From IMG/VR virus record IMGVR_UViG_3300032240_000148, positions 1-46,055 of that record: DNA of 46,055 nucleotides; one strand, written 5' to 3'. Shown piece after piece: positions 17,639-25,933 of this stretch (positions within the stretch are counted from its first letter, which is position 1; each line of letters opens with the position of its first letter). Made by a program: the position numbers and the translations under genes. The stretch comes from a virus. The notes below the pieces were generated by a model that did no database searches, was not told where the DNA came from, and was given only the letters and a program-made list of their open reading frames with translations.

Positions 17639-18582
17639 ATATTTAAATCCTTGTCAATAAATAGGGTTCTAAACTTAACTGTAGTGGCAGTTCTAACCTT
17701 TTTTAAGGTTCCTACCATGGTGATAAATCGGGTTGCTGCTAGTGATCTTAACTTAGGTACAGCGTATATAACCTTATTAGCTGCATAATTGACAAACGAT
17801 ACAACATTAGTAATTAAACTAATGCTTGCATTTGATATAATATTAAAGTATTTATTGATACTCTTAACTAATATTATAACAGAATTTACTGTAATTGTCA
17901 AGGTTTTTACATAACTATTTCTTATAGTAGCTGTAACATTACTTACTATACTTAGAGTCTTAAAGTAAAACTGAGCATACACTAAGGTAGTAGTATTACT
18001 TAAAGATGCGTTTAAACGCTTTCCAATAGCCTTTATGAGGCTAATTATACTACTTACACTAGTAGATAATGTTCTAGTAATACTTTTAACTAGTGTACTA
18101 GTTGTAACAGAGCTCACTATGAGCACTCTTAAATAGTTAGCTTTCTCTAGTAAAGTAGCTGTCTCACTCTCTACAAGAGACATTATTTTACCTATTAACT
18201 TAACTATAGTAACTGTGTTTGATGAACTTGTTGTTATAGTTTTAGTTAATGCTTTAATAATAGAAACTACATTGGTTGTTGCTATTGTTAAAGTCTTTAA
18301 CCAAGCTCTACCTATAGTTACACTATTTGTAACTGATGTAGATAAAGTCCTTGTTAATGCTTTAACTATTGATACAGTATTAGAAGATGCTATAGACAGC
18401 ACCTTACTAATACCTCTTATCAAACTAATTGTTGAAGTGCTAGTAACACTTTTTATTGCTTGTAAGCCTCTTAGAAAAGAAGCAGTTGAGGTTATAACGC
18501 TAGCAGTGAGGCTCTTTGTTAGAGACTGCCCTGGTTGACCATTAATAACTTCAACATTAATTGCTGCTTGATTAAGAGCCAT
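17635..18582 (-). CDS. Virion-region protein with about twelve tandem 18-residue repeats
   Basis: 315 residues. After a short start (MALNQAAINVEVINGQPGQS), residues from about 20 to 250 are tandem repeats of 18 residues with the pattern K-x-L-s-x-x-x-S-x-T-V-S-I-v-K-a-l-T. Examples are KVLSIASSNTVSIVKALT, RTLSTSVTNSVTIGRAWL and KTLTIATTNVVSIIKALT. About twelve copies are visible, two with one- or two-residue additions. Alternating hydrophobic residues suggest a beta-solenoid or stacked strands with a basic edge. The C-terminus (about 255-315) is unrelated and basic. Position among fibre genes suggests an elongated fibre shaft. Confidence 0.75.
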   Translation of the reverse strand: MALNQAAINVEVINGQPGQSLTKSLTASVITSTASFLRGLQAIKSVTSTSTISLIRGISKVLSIASSNTVSIVKALTRTLSTSVTNSVTIGRAWLKTLTIATTNVVSIIKALTKTITTSSSNTVTIVKLIGKIMSLVESETATLLEKANYLRVLIVSSVTTSTLVKSITRTLSTSVSSIISLIKAIGKRLNASLSNTTTLVYAQFYFKTLSIVSNVTATIRNSYVKTLTITVNSVIILVKSINKYFNIISNASISLITNVVSFVNYAANKVIYAVPKLRSLAATRFITMVGTLKKVRTATTVKFRTLFIDKDLNI

Positions 18583-18589
18583 CTAGTCA

Positions 18590-18955
18590 TTAACTAAATT
18601 GAACTTTAAATGTAAACTGAATGCTATCACCAGTGTTTAATGCTAAACCAGTGAAGTCACCTTTTACAAATAAATTACCAGATGTAGATGCATCAAATAC
18701 ACCAGCATTAGTAATAGTTAAACTAGAACCAGCTGTCATTGTACCTACAACTTGGTATGTATCATTTGTAGTTGAAGTTGTTTGTTGTGATGTTGTACCT
18801 GATGTTCTTGTACCAGTTTCAGTGAATAGTGTAGTATCCCCTGCAGCTGTTGTACCAGCACCTGTACCCCATGCAACATACTGAGGAGTAGTACCACCAC
18901 CACCGATACGGTTAGTGACGATAGCTTTACCTGTTGTTACTAAGAGTGTAGCCAT
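18590..18955 (-). CDS. Structural protein, tail-tip/fibre associated
   Basis: 121 residues of strand-rich sequence: VAWGTGAGTTAAGDTTLF, then TSTTNDTYQVVGTMTAG, and a closing NAGVFDASTSGNLFVKGDF. This NAGVFDA...GNLFVKGDF signature occurs in small structural proteins of many phages, often beside fibres. The exact role is not known. Its ATG lies inside the last codons of the upstream 52-residue gene (16-base overlap). Confidence 0.72.
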   Translation of the reverse strand: MATLLVTTGKAIVTNRIGGGGTTPQYVAWGTGAGTTAAGDTTLFTETGTRTSGTTSQQTTSTTNDTYQVVGTMTAGSSLTITNAGVFDASTSGNLFVKGDFTGLALNTGDSIQFTFKVQFS

Positions 18956-19098
18956 GTTTTAATTCTCCATAAGATTCTTTTAATAGGATTTCTATGCCAG
19001 TAGCTGACAGTACCGAGTTGTTCTACGGTACCATCTGCTCTGGTAATAATCGCTGTTACTTCTATAGCTTTAGCTTGATTATTTATTAAACTATCCAT
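18940..19098 (-). CDS. Small hypothetical protein (52 aa)
   Basis: I place the start at the ATG at 19098, which overlaps the stop of the upstream gene (TAATG); an earlier in-frame ATG at 19158 would lie deep inside that gene. The product starts MDSLINNQAKAIEVTAIITR and ends in a basic-aromatic WHRNPIKRILWRIKTWLHS. There is no membrane helix. It is unassigned. Confidence 0.62.
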   Translation of the reverse strand: MDSLINNQAKAIEVTAIITRADGTVEQLGTVSYWHRNPIKRILWRIKTWLHS

Positions 19099-19538
19099 TA
19101 GTATTGTTTTGTTAAATAAATAATAACTGAGAAAGATAAAATAGCACCAATTGACCATCCTTGTGTTGAATAGTAGATCTTACCTGTAGCTCCTGCTGGA
19201 GCTGTGTTAGCAGTACCAGTAGAACCTTTAAGTTGTAAACCACCAAAGTCTCTATAGTCTGCTTTACCTCGACCAGTGAGTTCTTCAATACGAACTGGAC
19301 TAGTAGCATCCCAAAAGAGATTAAATGATAAACCATCTTCAACGTTATGTATTATTTTACCAATACGATATGAAGATGCTTTAAGGTAATTAGATCCAGT
19401 AGGATCAACTGAAGCTTGTGCGGCAGGATCAACTAAAAGAGTAGAAGATACATCAGACGTATCTAACACACCTTCTACTTTAAGAACTGTTCTGGCAGCG
19501 CCATCTTCCAGTATTTGTATACTCGTTGAATTAGCCAT
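19098..19538 (-). CDS. Structural protein (146 aa), capsid/tail region
   Basis: 146 residues: MANSTSIQILEDGAARTVLK, later HNVEDGLSFNLFWDATSPVR and GRGKADYRDFGGLQ, ending in one hydrophobic segment (ILSFSVIIYLTKQY). The ISIxxLEDGxRN-xVxK start and the A-TP-xI--L-G-G-DF-F-GL core recur in phage structural genes that follow the capsid. The function is probably fibre or head decoration. Confidence 0.7.
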   Translation of the reverse strand: MANSTSIQILEDGAARTVLKVEGVLDTSDVSSTLLVDPAAQASVDPTGSNYLKASSYRIGKIIHNVEDGLSFNLFWDATSPVRIEELTGRGKADYRDFGGLQLKGSTGTANTAPAGATGKIYYSTQGWSIGAILSFSVIIYLTKQY

Positions 19539-19552
19539 TTATATTTCTCCTA

Positions 19553-20266
19553 TTATCGTGAGAGTTCTTGAGCAACTAATACGAAGTCAGTTGTTAAAGT
19601 ATCCGTAGCTGTTGGAGTAATTTGGAACACTGGTCCCATTAATACGCTTGATAATGTTGTACCTGATGTACCAATTGTAGGTGATGCAACACGAGCTACT
19701 AAAGCATTATTAGCATATACTAATAAATCAGTACCATCATAGTACCAACCTAAAATAACCCATGTAGCTGCCGCAGCTGTTGCTACACCAGTTACTAATG
19801 TAGTAGCTGTAGAGCCTACAGTTGATACTAGGTTAATAGATGTTGATGAAGCTGGTTTAGCAAACCATAAGCCATCAGTAACACCTGAACCATTACGAAT
19901 ACCTGCATAGAAAGATACTGAACCTGCTACTGCAGATGCTTGGATTCTTGTTGTATACCATGCTCTATTACCTGCTTGGAATTGATGGAATGTACCATTC
20001 TTGTAAGCAGCTGAGGCTGTAGTAGTACCACCTGGTGTTAATACACCTGCACCACCAACTACTGCATTAGATAAAGCAAATGTTGATGATGTACCGGATA
20101 CTGTATAGTCAGTACCGATTAATGTGTTAAAGTCGTTAGCATAAACTGAGCTACCTAAAGTAGAATTACTTGCAGTATGAAACGGATCTGGAAATGGAAA
20201 TGAGTAAAGTGTTTCGCCTGAATAAGCTGTTGACACTCCACTTGTAAATCTTGTTGGGTTTGACAT
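19553..20266 (-). CDS. Structural/fibre-like protein (237 aa)
   Basis: I start it at the ATG at 20266, which has AAGGAG eight bases upstream, and not at an ATG 30 bases earlier. The product (MSNPTRFTSGVSTAYSGETL...) is Ser/Thr/Ala-rich. It has a jelly-roll-like pattern similar to lectin-type concanavalin folds (FHQFQAGNRAWYTTRIQASA, then VILGWYYDGTDLLVYANNAL). Such a protein downstream of the capsid gene is often a virion surface or carbohydrate-binding protein. Confidence 0.7.
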   Translation of the reverse strand: MSNPTRFTSGVSTAYSGETLYSFPFPDPFHTASNSTLGSSVYANDFNTLIGTDYTVSGTSSTFALSNAVVGGAGVLTPGGTTTASAAYKNGTFHQFQAGNRAWYTTRIQASAVAGSVSFYAGIRNGSGVTDGLWFAKPASSTSINLVSTVGSTATTLVTGVATAAAATWVILGWYYDGTDLLVYANNALVARVASPTIGTSGTTLSSVLMGPVFQITPTATDTLTTDFVLVAQELSR

Positions 20267-20334
20267 TGTTAAATCTCCTTTGACGTTGCTTAGCAACGCT
20301 TAATTAAAAGCGTCATTAGAGCGTTAATAAAATA

Positions 20335-20409
20335 TTACTTCTTAAAACCTTCTTTAGGTACTGTCGTATCAGGACGTTTATCTTTTAACTTCTCTTGTTC
20401 GTATGACAT
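20335..20409 (-). CDS. 24-residue microprotein just downstream of the capsid gene
   Basis: A tiny frame with a strong ribosome binding site (AGGAG, six bases before ATG). The peptide begins MSYEQEKLKDKRPDTT, is followed by VPKEGFKK, and is highly charged. It lies after the capsid terminator-like hairpin (20430-20452) and before the next structural gene, where the spacing would otherwise be empty. Codon choice matches the neighbours. Function is unknown. Confidence 0.55.
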   Translation of the reverse strand: MSYEQEKLKDKRPDTTVPKEGFKK

Positions 20410-20429
20410 TTGAGTCTCCTATAAAGAGC

Positions 20430-20452
20430 TGGGGAGGGACTTTATCCCCTCC
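20430..20452 (-). terminator. Hairpin after the major capsid gene, weak terminator or processing site
   Basis: On the minus strand the sequence GGGAGGGG-ATAAAGT-CCCTCCCC can form a 7-bp GC stem about 20 bases past the capsid stop, followed by a weak U-rich stretch (CTCTTTAT). It matches the position of the partial terminator after gene 10 of T7. It would reduce expression downstream of the abundant capsid message. Confidence 0.6.
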
Positions 20453-20473
20453 CACCACTCAGTGACGTCCCGA

Positions 20474-21394
20474 TTAAGGACCGTTAACACCCCAGATTGC
20501 TCTAGGATCTGACCAGCCGAAGCTGTAACGTTCGTAACCTTTTGCCTTAGCATTCATAGTATCGAAGTCATTGTCTTGGTCAAATTGCATACCAACACGT
20601 TCATAGTACTTCATACCTGTTTTGCCAGGAATTGTGTTACGGATAAACCAAGCATTTGGTGCTGTTAAGTAATGATTAACTTTGAAACCACCAGGCATAT
20701 AGTTACCTGATTTGATCACGTTAATATCATTGTTAGCATTACCAGTTTGGTATGATGAATGTAAAATGCGTTGAGCATTGAACACTTGTTGACGTGGAAT
20801 AATCAATGTTTTAGGCATGATATTGATTAAGAGACCACGATCGTTTTGTAGACCCATGATCGCAATGATAGCATCTTCTAGAGCTGCTTCAGAGAGGTCA
20901 ACATCAACTGTTGGACGGTTAGCCCATGTACCACCTGATGTATTTGGGTGTGCTGTATTAGCTAATGATACTGCATCGCCACCAGCGTATGTATTGCTGA
21001 ATGCTCTGTTGTATACGTTAGCTGCAACGTTTTCTTTAGTTTGTCTGAAAGACATAGCTAAAGCTGCCGCACGTTTACGTGATACTGATTCATACAAGTT
21101 GTCATCTAACTCTTCTTTAGTTACAATGTAACCAAGAGCATATGCAACGTGTGTGTATCGTGTTGTGAAGCCTTGTACTTCTGAATCGTACTGAACACCA
21201 GCACCTTCAGATTTAACTGGAGCTAAACCAAAACCAGTTAATTGTACATCTTCTTCATAGTTTTGAGATGAAGTTTCTGAATCGAAAAGATCTGTATATT
21301 CTACAGCATGCTCATCATAAACTTGACCCCACCATTGTTTAATCCCAGGCCAGAGGGCCTTAGGATGACTTGCTGTGGTAATTAAACCCGCCAT
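20474..21394 (-). CDS. Major capsid protein (HK97-type fold)
   Basis: 306 residues. The opening MAGLITTASHPKALWPGIKQ, the early RYTHVAYALGYIVTKEELDD, a helix with SVSRKRAAALAMSFRQTKE and the closing YERYSFGWSDPRAIWG match a family of HK97-fold capsid proteins close to Mu gpT. It is flanked by scaffold-side genes and by a structural protein, and has a good ribosome binding site. No cleaved prohead domain is obvious. Confidence 0.85.
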   Translation of the reverse strand: MAGLITTASHPKALWPGIKQWWGQVYDEHAVEYTDLFDSETSSQNYEEDVQLTGFGLAPVKSEGAGVQYDSEVQGFTTRYTHVAYALGYIVTKEELDDNLYESVSRKRAAALAMSFRQTKENVAANVYNRAFSNTYAGGDAVSLANTAHPNTSGGTWANRPTVDVDLSEAALEDAIIAIMGLQNDRGLLINIMPKTLIIPRQQVFNAQRILHSSYQTGNANNDINVIKSGNYMPGGFKVNHYLTAPNAWFIRNTIPGKTGMKYYERVGMQFDQDNDFDTMNAKAKGYERYSFGWSDPRAIWGVNGP

Positions 21395-21412
21395 TTTATT
21401 TCTCCTTAGTTA

Positions 21413-22036
21413 TTAAACGCCAGTACGGCCAGTTGCTTGACCGATGTAAGCATGAACGTTCCAACGAACTACTAATTCACAATAAGCACCTAACGCATTG
21501 TCAGGACGTTGATTGATACCAACGATCTGTAATGGTAAGCTGTTTGTTGTAGCTGGGCTAGTTGCAACTGTATTAGAATATGGAGCACCATTTCCTAATG
21601 TAGTTTGGTTAGCTGTGATAGTTACGTTAACGTTGTTGTTTAAGTTAGATGCAGCCCAAGCTGTTGAATCACCTTGAATAGTGAAATAAGCCATTGGATC
21701 TGTAGCTACATAAACATAGTGTAAACCAGCACTTAAAGGAAGGTATGTTTTCTCTAAAGCTAGAGAGTTACCAACTAATGAAGCACTTGGGTCTGCTACA
21801 CGAATACCTACAATAACACCAACTGGTAAACTGTTAGCTGCTACTGTACCTGACCATTTAGTTACGTAAGGTGTTCCTAAAGAATCACCACCTGCTGCTG
21901 CCATAACGATGTCACCAATTGCGTAGGTGTTTGAAGCATCACTCGCAACCGCGAATAATGTAGCACCTGCTGACCATGGTGAACCGTCAGTGTTTTGTAC
22001 TGGGCTTAGGCCCTTAGGACGATTGATGTTCGCCAT
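21413..22036 (-). CDS. Head-associated structural protein (capsid decoration/fibre)
   Basis: 207 residues: MANINRPKGLSPVQNTDGSP, a beta-rich middle (GDIVMAAAGGDSLGTPYVTK, LPVGVIVGIRV), and end ALGAYCELVVRWNVHAYIGQ. It sits directly upstream of the capsid gene on the same transcript. Proteins of this pattern (start with N-x-P-x-G, decorate the head) are common next to Mu-like capsids. A decoration role is inferred. Confidence 0.72.
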   Translation of the reverse strand: MANINRPKGLSPVQNTDGSPWSAGATLFAVASDASNTYAIGDIVMAAAGGDSLGTPYVTKWSGTVAANSLPVGVIVGIRVADPSASLVGNSLALEKTYLPLSAGLHYVYVATDPMAYFTIQGDSTAWAASNLNNNVNVTITANQTTLGNGAPYSNTVATSPATTNSLPLQIVGINQRPDNALGAYCELVVRWNVHAYIGQATGRTGV

Positions 22037-22059
22037 TTAAAACTCCTTTGGTTGTTAAT

Positions 22060-22560
22060 TTAAGTTTTATAACTGATGCCATCACGAGGTGCATAGAAGC
22101 CCTCTGCTGAAGTGCCTTCCTTAGTATTTCTACCTTTACGAATAGCTTCATCAATTAAATTGTTTTTAGCATGTAGTACTGCTTGATCTTCATCATACCA
22201 CTCTTGCTTAATCTTCATCAAGTAGCAATATAAAGGACCACCATCGGCAGTTCTTCCTACTAGCCATCTTACCTTATCTCCTAGATCAGTGTTACGAGAC
22301 ACTACGTTCTCTTTAACACCACCTACTTCCTCGGGAGTAACAAACTCATAACCACCATCTAAAGCATCTGCAATTCTACCATTTTCGTCATTAAAACCGT
22401 GTAGGTGATAACCATCAATAGTATGACTTACAGTTAACTTTCCTTGTGTTCCATTGAACACGTTTCTTTTACGTTCCTGTGAAGGACGTTCAGAACTGTT
22501 ACGAACTTGTTTCTCTAATGCCTTTTCTCTTTTGTTTTCTGGTGTATCTGCTACTGCCAT
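22060..22560 (-). CDS. Hypothetical head-module protein
   Basis: 166 residues. The N-terminus is charged and helical (MAVADTPENKREKALEKQVR), and the middle has the motif HTIDGYHLHGFNDENGRIAD. An aromatic-charged end follows (CYLMKIKQEWYDEDQAVLHA). It lies between scaffold and head decoration. It is not a protease by any visible motif. Likely a head assembly factor of unknown type. Confidence 0.6.
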   Translation of the reverse strand: MAVADTPENKREKALEKQVRNSSERPSQERKRNVFNGTQGKLTVSHTIDGYHLHGFNDENGRIADALDGGYEFVTPEEVGGVKENVVSRNTDLGDKVRWLVGRTADGGPLYCYLMKIKQEWYDEDQAVLHAKNNLIDEAIRKGRNTKEGTSAEGFYAPRDGISYKT

Positions 22561-22572
22561 AATTTTCTCCTT

Positions 22573-23409
22573 TTAATTCCAGTCGTATAAGTCTACATAC
22601 TCTTGTTTAGATTTGAATAAGCCTTGCTTAACAAATTTATCACAAGCAGCTTTAGCTTCAGGTGGTAATGCATCATAAGTCTTTTTACCGCTTCCACCAC
22701 TTCTAACATTTCCTGTTGAATCAACAGCACTGCCTCTTTGTTTTCTACCTAGAGATGTTTTCTCTGGGAAGTAATTAGCAATACGTTCATCCAACCTATC
22801 TAGGAACTCACGACCAGATAAGTTAGGAAACTGTCTTCTTAAAGAAGCCCCTAGTGCATTTGACACTTCTGTCATTTCAGAATCTTGACCAAACCATTGG
22901 TTACGGCCTAGCCAATCTGAAATATCAGGATCAGTAGCTACAGTTTGTTGTGGAGGTGGGGGAGGAGCCTTAGCTTCTTCCTTAGCCTCTTTCTGTGCTT
23001 CTTTTAATGAATCAATTTGATCATCAATGTCTACAACTAGTTCACCATTGCCTTCAGCAATAGCAGTCTTTTTCTGAGCTTTAAGTTCTACAATTTGGGC
23101 TTGTAATTCCATTTGTTTACGTTCAAAAGATTCCTTCTGGAACTTCTTGAACTCTTCAACTGATGCTTTAATCTCATCAATCTCTTTCGCTTTATCATCC
23201 AATTTCTTCATAAGAAGTTCATTGTTCTTACGAAGGATAGGATTGATTTCTTTTCCACGCTTAACGAAAGCTTCAGCGTCTACCCAATCTGCTTCGGACC
23301 CCCTAAACTCTTCTTTAGGAACCCATCCAAAAAGCCTTGCTTCTTTTTCAACAGTTTCATTACCCGCAGGTTCTGATACTTGTTGATCTTGTACTTGATC
23401 ATCTGCCAT
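22573..23409 (-). CDS. Putative scaffolding protein
   Basis: 278 residues, acidic and helical. After an acidic N-terminus comes LFGWVPKEEFRGSEADWVDA, then a long coiled coil (about 55-150: LLMKKLDDKAKEIDEIKASV and onward). A PPPPP linker follows, and then a C-terminal region with YDALPPEAKAACDKFVKQGL. This design (acidic start, coiled coil, C-terminal helix-loop-helix with basic residues) is that of phage scaffold proteins, and its place just before capsid genes agrees. Confidence 0.75.
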   Translation of the reverse strand: MADDQVQDQQVSEPAGNETVEKEARLFGWVPKEEFRGSEADWVDAEAFVKRGKEINPILRKNNELLMKKLDDKAKEIDEIKASVEEFKKFQKESFERKQMELQAQIVELKAQKKTAIAEGNGELVVDIDDQIDSLKEAQKEAKEEAKAPPPPPQQTVATDPDISDWLGRNQWFGQDSEMTEVSNALGASLRRQFPNLSGREFLDRLDERIANYFPEKTSLGRKQRGSAVDSTGNVRSGGSGKKTYDALPPEAKAACDKFVKQGLFKSKQEYVDLYDWN

Positions 23410-23411
23410 AT

Positions 23412-23738
23412 CTATTCTTTCTCGTGTGTTGCCACAACGTCTAAATCGTTAATCACTCTATACTCTTTACCATCTTTGGTCTCTTCACCTTTATAGATGA
23501 GGCCAGAGTATTTACCAAAAGTAATGAAGTCTCCAATCTTACACCAAGGATCTTTTTGATCGGCATAAGCAGTTGTACCCATCGCTACCACTGTACCACG
23601 GATTTGGGCTAACTGCTCCCTATCCTTTTGTTGACCTACAGATATGATAATACCACTCTCGGATACTTCTTCTACTTCCTCAGGTAATACTAACAATCTA
23701 TGACCAACGGGATTTATCCCACTAGTATTTATTGTCAT
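23412..23738 (-). CDS. groES: Co-chaperonin GroES
   Basis: 108 residues. INPVGHRLLVLPEEVEEVSE, the mobile-loop hydrophobic triplet SGIII, the RGTVVAMG strand, KIGDFITFGKYSG and EYRVINDLDVVA are all GroES features. It would cap host GroEL, possibly to fold the capsid protein as T4 gp31 does. Its loop (SESGIIISV) lacks the usual double Gly and the protein is about ten residues longer than host GroES, both signs of a phage-adapted form. It sits in the head module and overlaps its upstream neighbour by 17 bases. Confidence 0.9.
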   Translation of the reverse strand: MTINTSGINPVGHRLLVLPEEVEEVSESGIIISVGQQKDREQLAQIRGTVVAMGTTAYADQKDPWCKIGDFITFGKYSGLIYKGEETKDGKEYRVINDLDVVATHEKE

Positions 23739-23946
23739 CTCTTGCTCCGTTAACTAAGTCTTCATATGTTAAATCTAACAAATGAATTATTGCATTACAT
23801 CTACCTTTTGCTTCTTCTACATTCTCCACGTTACCGCGGACAATCATTTCTTTCATGTACTCTCTATCTTGGCGTAATGCCTTGAAGAGTGTCTTGGTTA
23901 CTAGGTTGTCCTTCCATTCCTGGAATTCCTCCGGTGTTAATACCAT
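23722..23946 (-). CDS. Small hypothetical head-module protein (74 aa)
   Basis: 74 residues: MVLTPEEFQEWKDNLVTKTL, a helical middle, and IIHLLDLTYEDLVNGARDD at the end. The motif of LT-EEF-W--d-VT--lF is widespread in phages beside portal genes. It begins 83 bases inside the 3' end of the portal gene in another frame, an unusually long overlap for this compact genome. A later start (MKEMIVRG) would remove the overlap but drop the conserved N-terminus. Confidence 0.68.
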   Translation of the reverse strand: MVLTPEEFQEWKDNLVTKTLFKALRQDREYMKEMIVRGNVENVEEAKGRCNAIIHLLDLTYEDLVNGARDDNKY

Positions 23947-25930
23947 CTTTACTATCTCCTGTTATATCTTTAAGTATCTTAATAGATTCAAGTAAACCCT
24001 GTTGATGGAGTTTAGCTGCTCCTATTTGTGCTTCAATCAGAGCAATCTGATGTCCATCTTTTACACCATCAGCTTGTTCTGCAGCAAGTAATGCTTCAGC
24101 TTCAAGTTTAAGAATCTTAGCTTCATTAAGCTGAGCATCCTGCATAAGTTTAGCTGCACCAAGTTTAGCTTTAGTTTGAGTGTCTTGCATCTTGGTTTGA
24201 GCTTTAATTTGTTCCACTTGTACCTTAGGATTAGGAGGTGGTTGTACTGCATTAGGACCTTGTGGGTCTGGGTATATCTCATCAATATTAGTAATCTTAA
24301 TAGCTTCTAAATATCTCTTATTAACTGCATATAGGTTGAAACCAGGTGTAGTCATAGAAGCTTCTTTGAGAGCTTGTGCTTGCATGAGTTTCTGAGTCTC
24401 AGTTACTACATGTGGATCAGCAGAAGGTCTTAACATATCTGGAGCATTCTGATAGTCAGATGCTAATGCCACTCCTAAACTATATCTATGTTCAGTAGGT
24501 AAGTACAATTGGTTAAGTCTATAAAGCTTACGGAACTCTTCTTTAAGAGATCTATAAATACGTTTAAAGATGCCTTTGAATACTGTGTTACCTTGATCAG
24601 CCATCATCTGTGCTGTTTGAGCTGGAGTGTTTTGACCTACGTTCTCCCCAACCATAATATCTGTAGCACCAATAATACGTTCACCATAGTTAACTAGTGT
24701 CGTAAGAAGTGTGTATAACACTTGTGATGGTTCTCTTACAGGAAGTGGTACAATACCTTTTGCAAGATCTTCCCCAGTGCTATCAACATGCTTCCACTCA
24801 AGAGGAGCAAAATTATAGTTACCACCACGAACCTTAATCCCTCTAGATAGGAACCCTCCGGCCGTAGTAGCCATAGTTCCAGCATCGATAAGCTGATTAA
24901 TAATAGTATCAATAGACTCATTTAAAGGTCCTAATAAAATACCAAATCCAATATCATAGAAGCCACCATCTGGAGATGGAATGAATGAATACTTAGTAAA
25001 ATAGGTTTCTGGTTTAATTGAAATGATTTCATCTTTCTCATTTCGTTTAATAGACGTATTAAAATAGTTTGCAACTATACGAACTACTTTACCAGTCTCT
25101 CTATGTACTGTAATGATGTATGGTTCTTTATAACCATCACCATCTAAGTCTTCCCAACGATGTTGTTCTAGAAATTCAAATGGTGTACCAGTGTCCTCTG
25201 TATTTACATAGACACCTTGAGCTCTATCTTGTGTAAGAGTTAAGTTATCTTGAGGTTGTAGGGTTGGACGAGACAGGTCACACTCTAACCATAAACCCCT
25301 TCTCTGTCTACTGAGTACGTCATTGCTGCTTAAGTATAACATGTGTGTCATACGTGTGCAGTCTGTTAAGTTCTTAGTCCAATAAGAAACTACAAAATCT
25401 TTAGCTAATATGTTTTCTGATACAGGATGTTCTTCATCAAAATCCCAATAAGTCTTTTTAAATGCACATCCAACAATAGGAACTGTGATTAACACTTTGT
25501 CCATCTCAGCTTCCCAAGATTGATCTTCTTCTAATACTTGGTAAGACATGTGTTGTTCAACACGTTTAGCTGCTTCAAGTACTTCAGGGTTTGCTAACTT
25601 ACCTGAAGCTGTTTCCATTCTAACTAAGTTACCTGATGGTATTAAAGCAGGGTATGCTCTACTATGGAACTGTAAGGCTGCTATTGTAATAAGTGGAAAC
25701 TTAACATTAGAAGCACCGGACCATGGAAATGATTTAGCTTCTGCTACTTGTAGTGCAAGCTTCATAGCTTCCTCTACACGTTTTTCCCATTGACTTCTAG
25801 AGTTTTTATCTAAATCAAACTCATTAACTACTCTATGTCCAATAGTGTTAAGAGTAGATTCATCTAACATCTCAGCAATGTTAGGTGACGCCATTAGTCT
25901 TTCAATTTTAATTGCTACATCTAAGTCCAT
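23864..25930 (-). CDS. Portal protein
   Basis: 688 residues. The N-terminal region has RVEEAMKLALQVAEAKSFPW and SGASNVKFPLI, typical of podovirus portals with a LNxxxxxWkYSGA-like entry. Strands and helices follow around YFTKYSFIPSPDGGFYDIGF and GPLNESIDTIINQLID. The Ala/Gln/Lys-rich C-terminal helix (about 560-670) fits the barrel of P22-like portals. It lies directly after the large terminase (3-base gap). It forms the dodecameric DNA channel at the head vertex. Confidence 0.85.
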   Translation of the reverse strand: MDLDVAIKIERLMASPNIAEMLDESTLNTIGHRVVNEFDLDKNSRSQWEKRVEEAMKLALQVAEAKSFPWSGASNVKFPLITIAALQFHSRAYPALIPSGNLVRMETASGKLANPEVLEAAKRVEQHMSYQVLEEDQSWEAEMDKVLITVPIVGCAFKKTYWDFDEEHPVSENILAKDFVVSYWTKNLTDCTRMTHMLYLSSNDVLSRQRRGLWLECDLSRPTLQPQDNLTLTQDRAQGVYVNTEDTGTPFEFLEQHRWEDLDGDGYKEPYIITVHRETGKVVRIVANYFNTSIKRNEKDEIISIKPETYFTKYSFIPSPDGGFYDIGFGILLGPLNESIDTIINQLIDAGTMATTAGGFLSRGIKVRGGNYNFAPLEWKHVDSTGEDLAKGIVPLPVREPSQVLYTLLTTLVNYGERIIGATDIMVGENVGQNTPAQTAQMMADQGNTVFKGIFKRIYRSLKEEFRKLYRLNQLYLPTEHRYSLGVALASDYQNAPDMLRPSADPHVVTETQKLMQAQALKEASMTTPGFNLYAVNKRYLEAIKITNIDEIYPDPQGPNAVQPPPNPKVQVEQIKAQTKMQDTQTKAKLGAAKLMQDAQLNEAKILKLEAEALLAAEQADGVKDGHQIALIEAQIGAAKLHQQGLLESIKILKDITGDSKDGINTGGIPGMEGQPSNQDTLQGITPR

Positions 25931-25933
25931 AGT

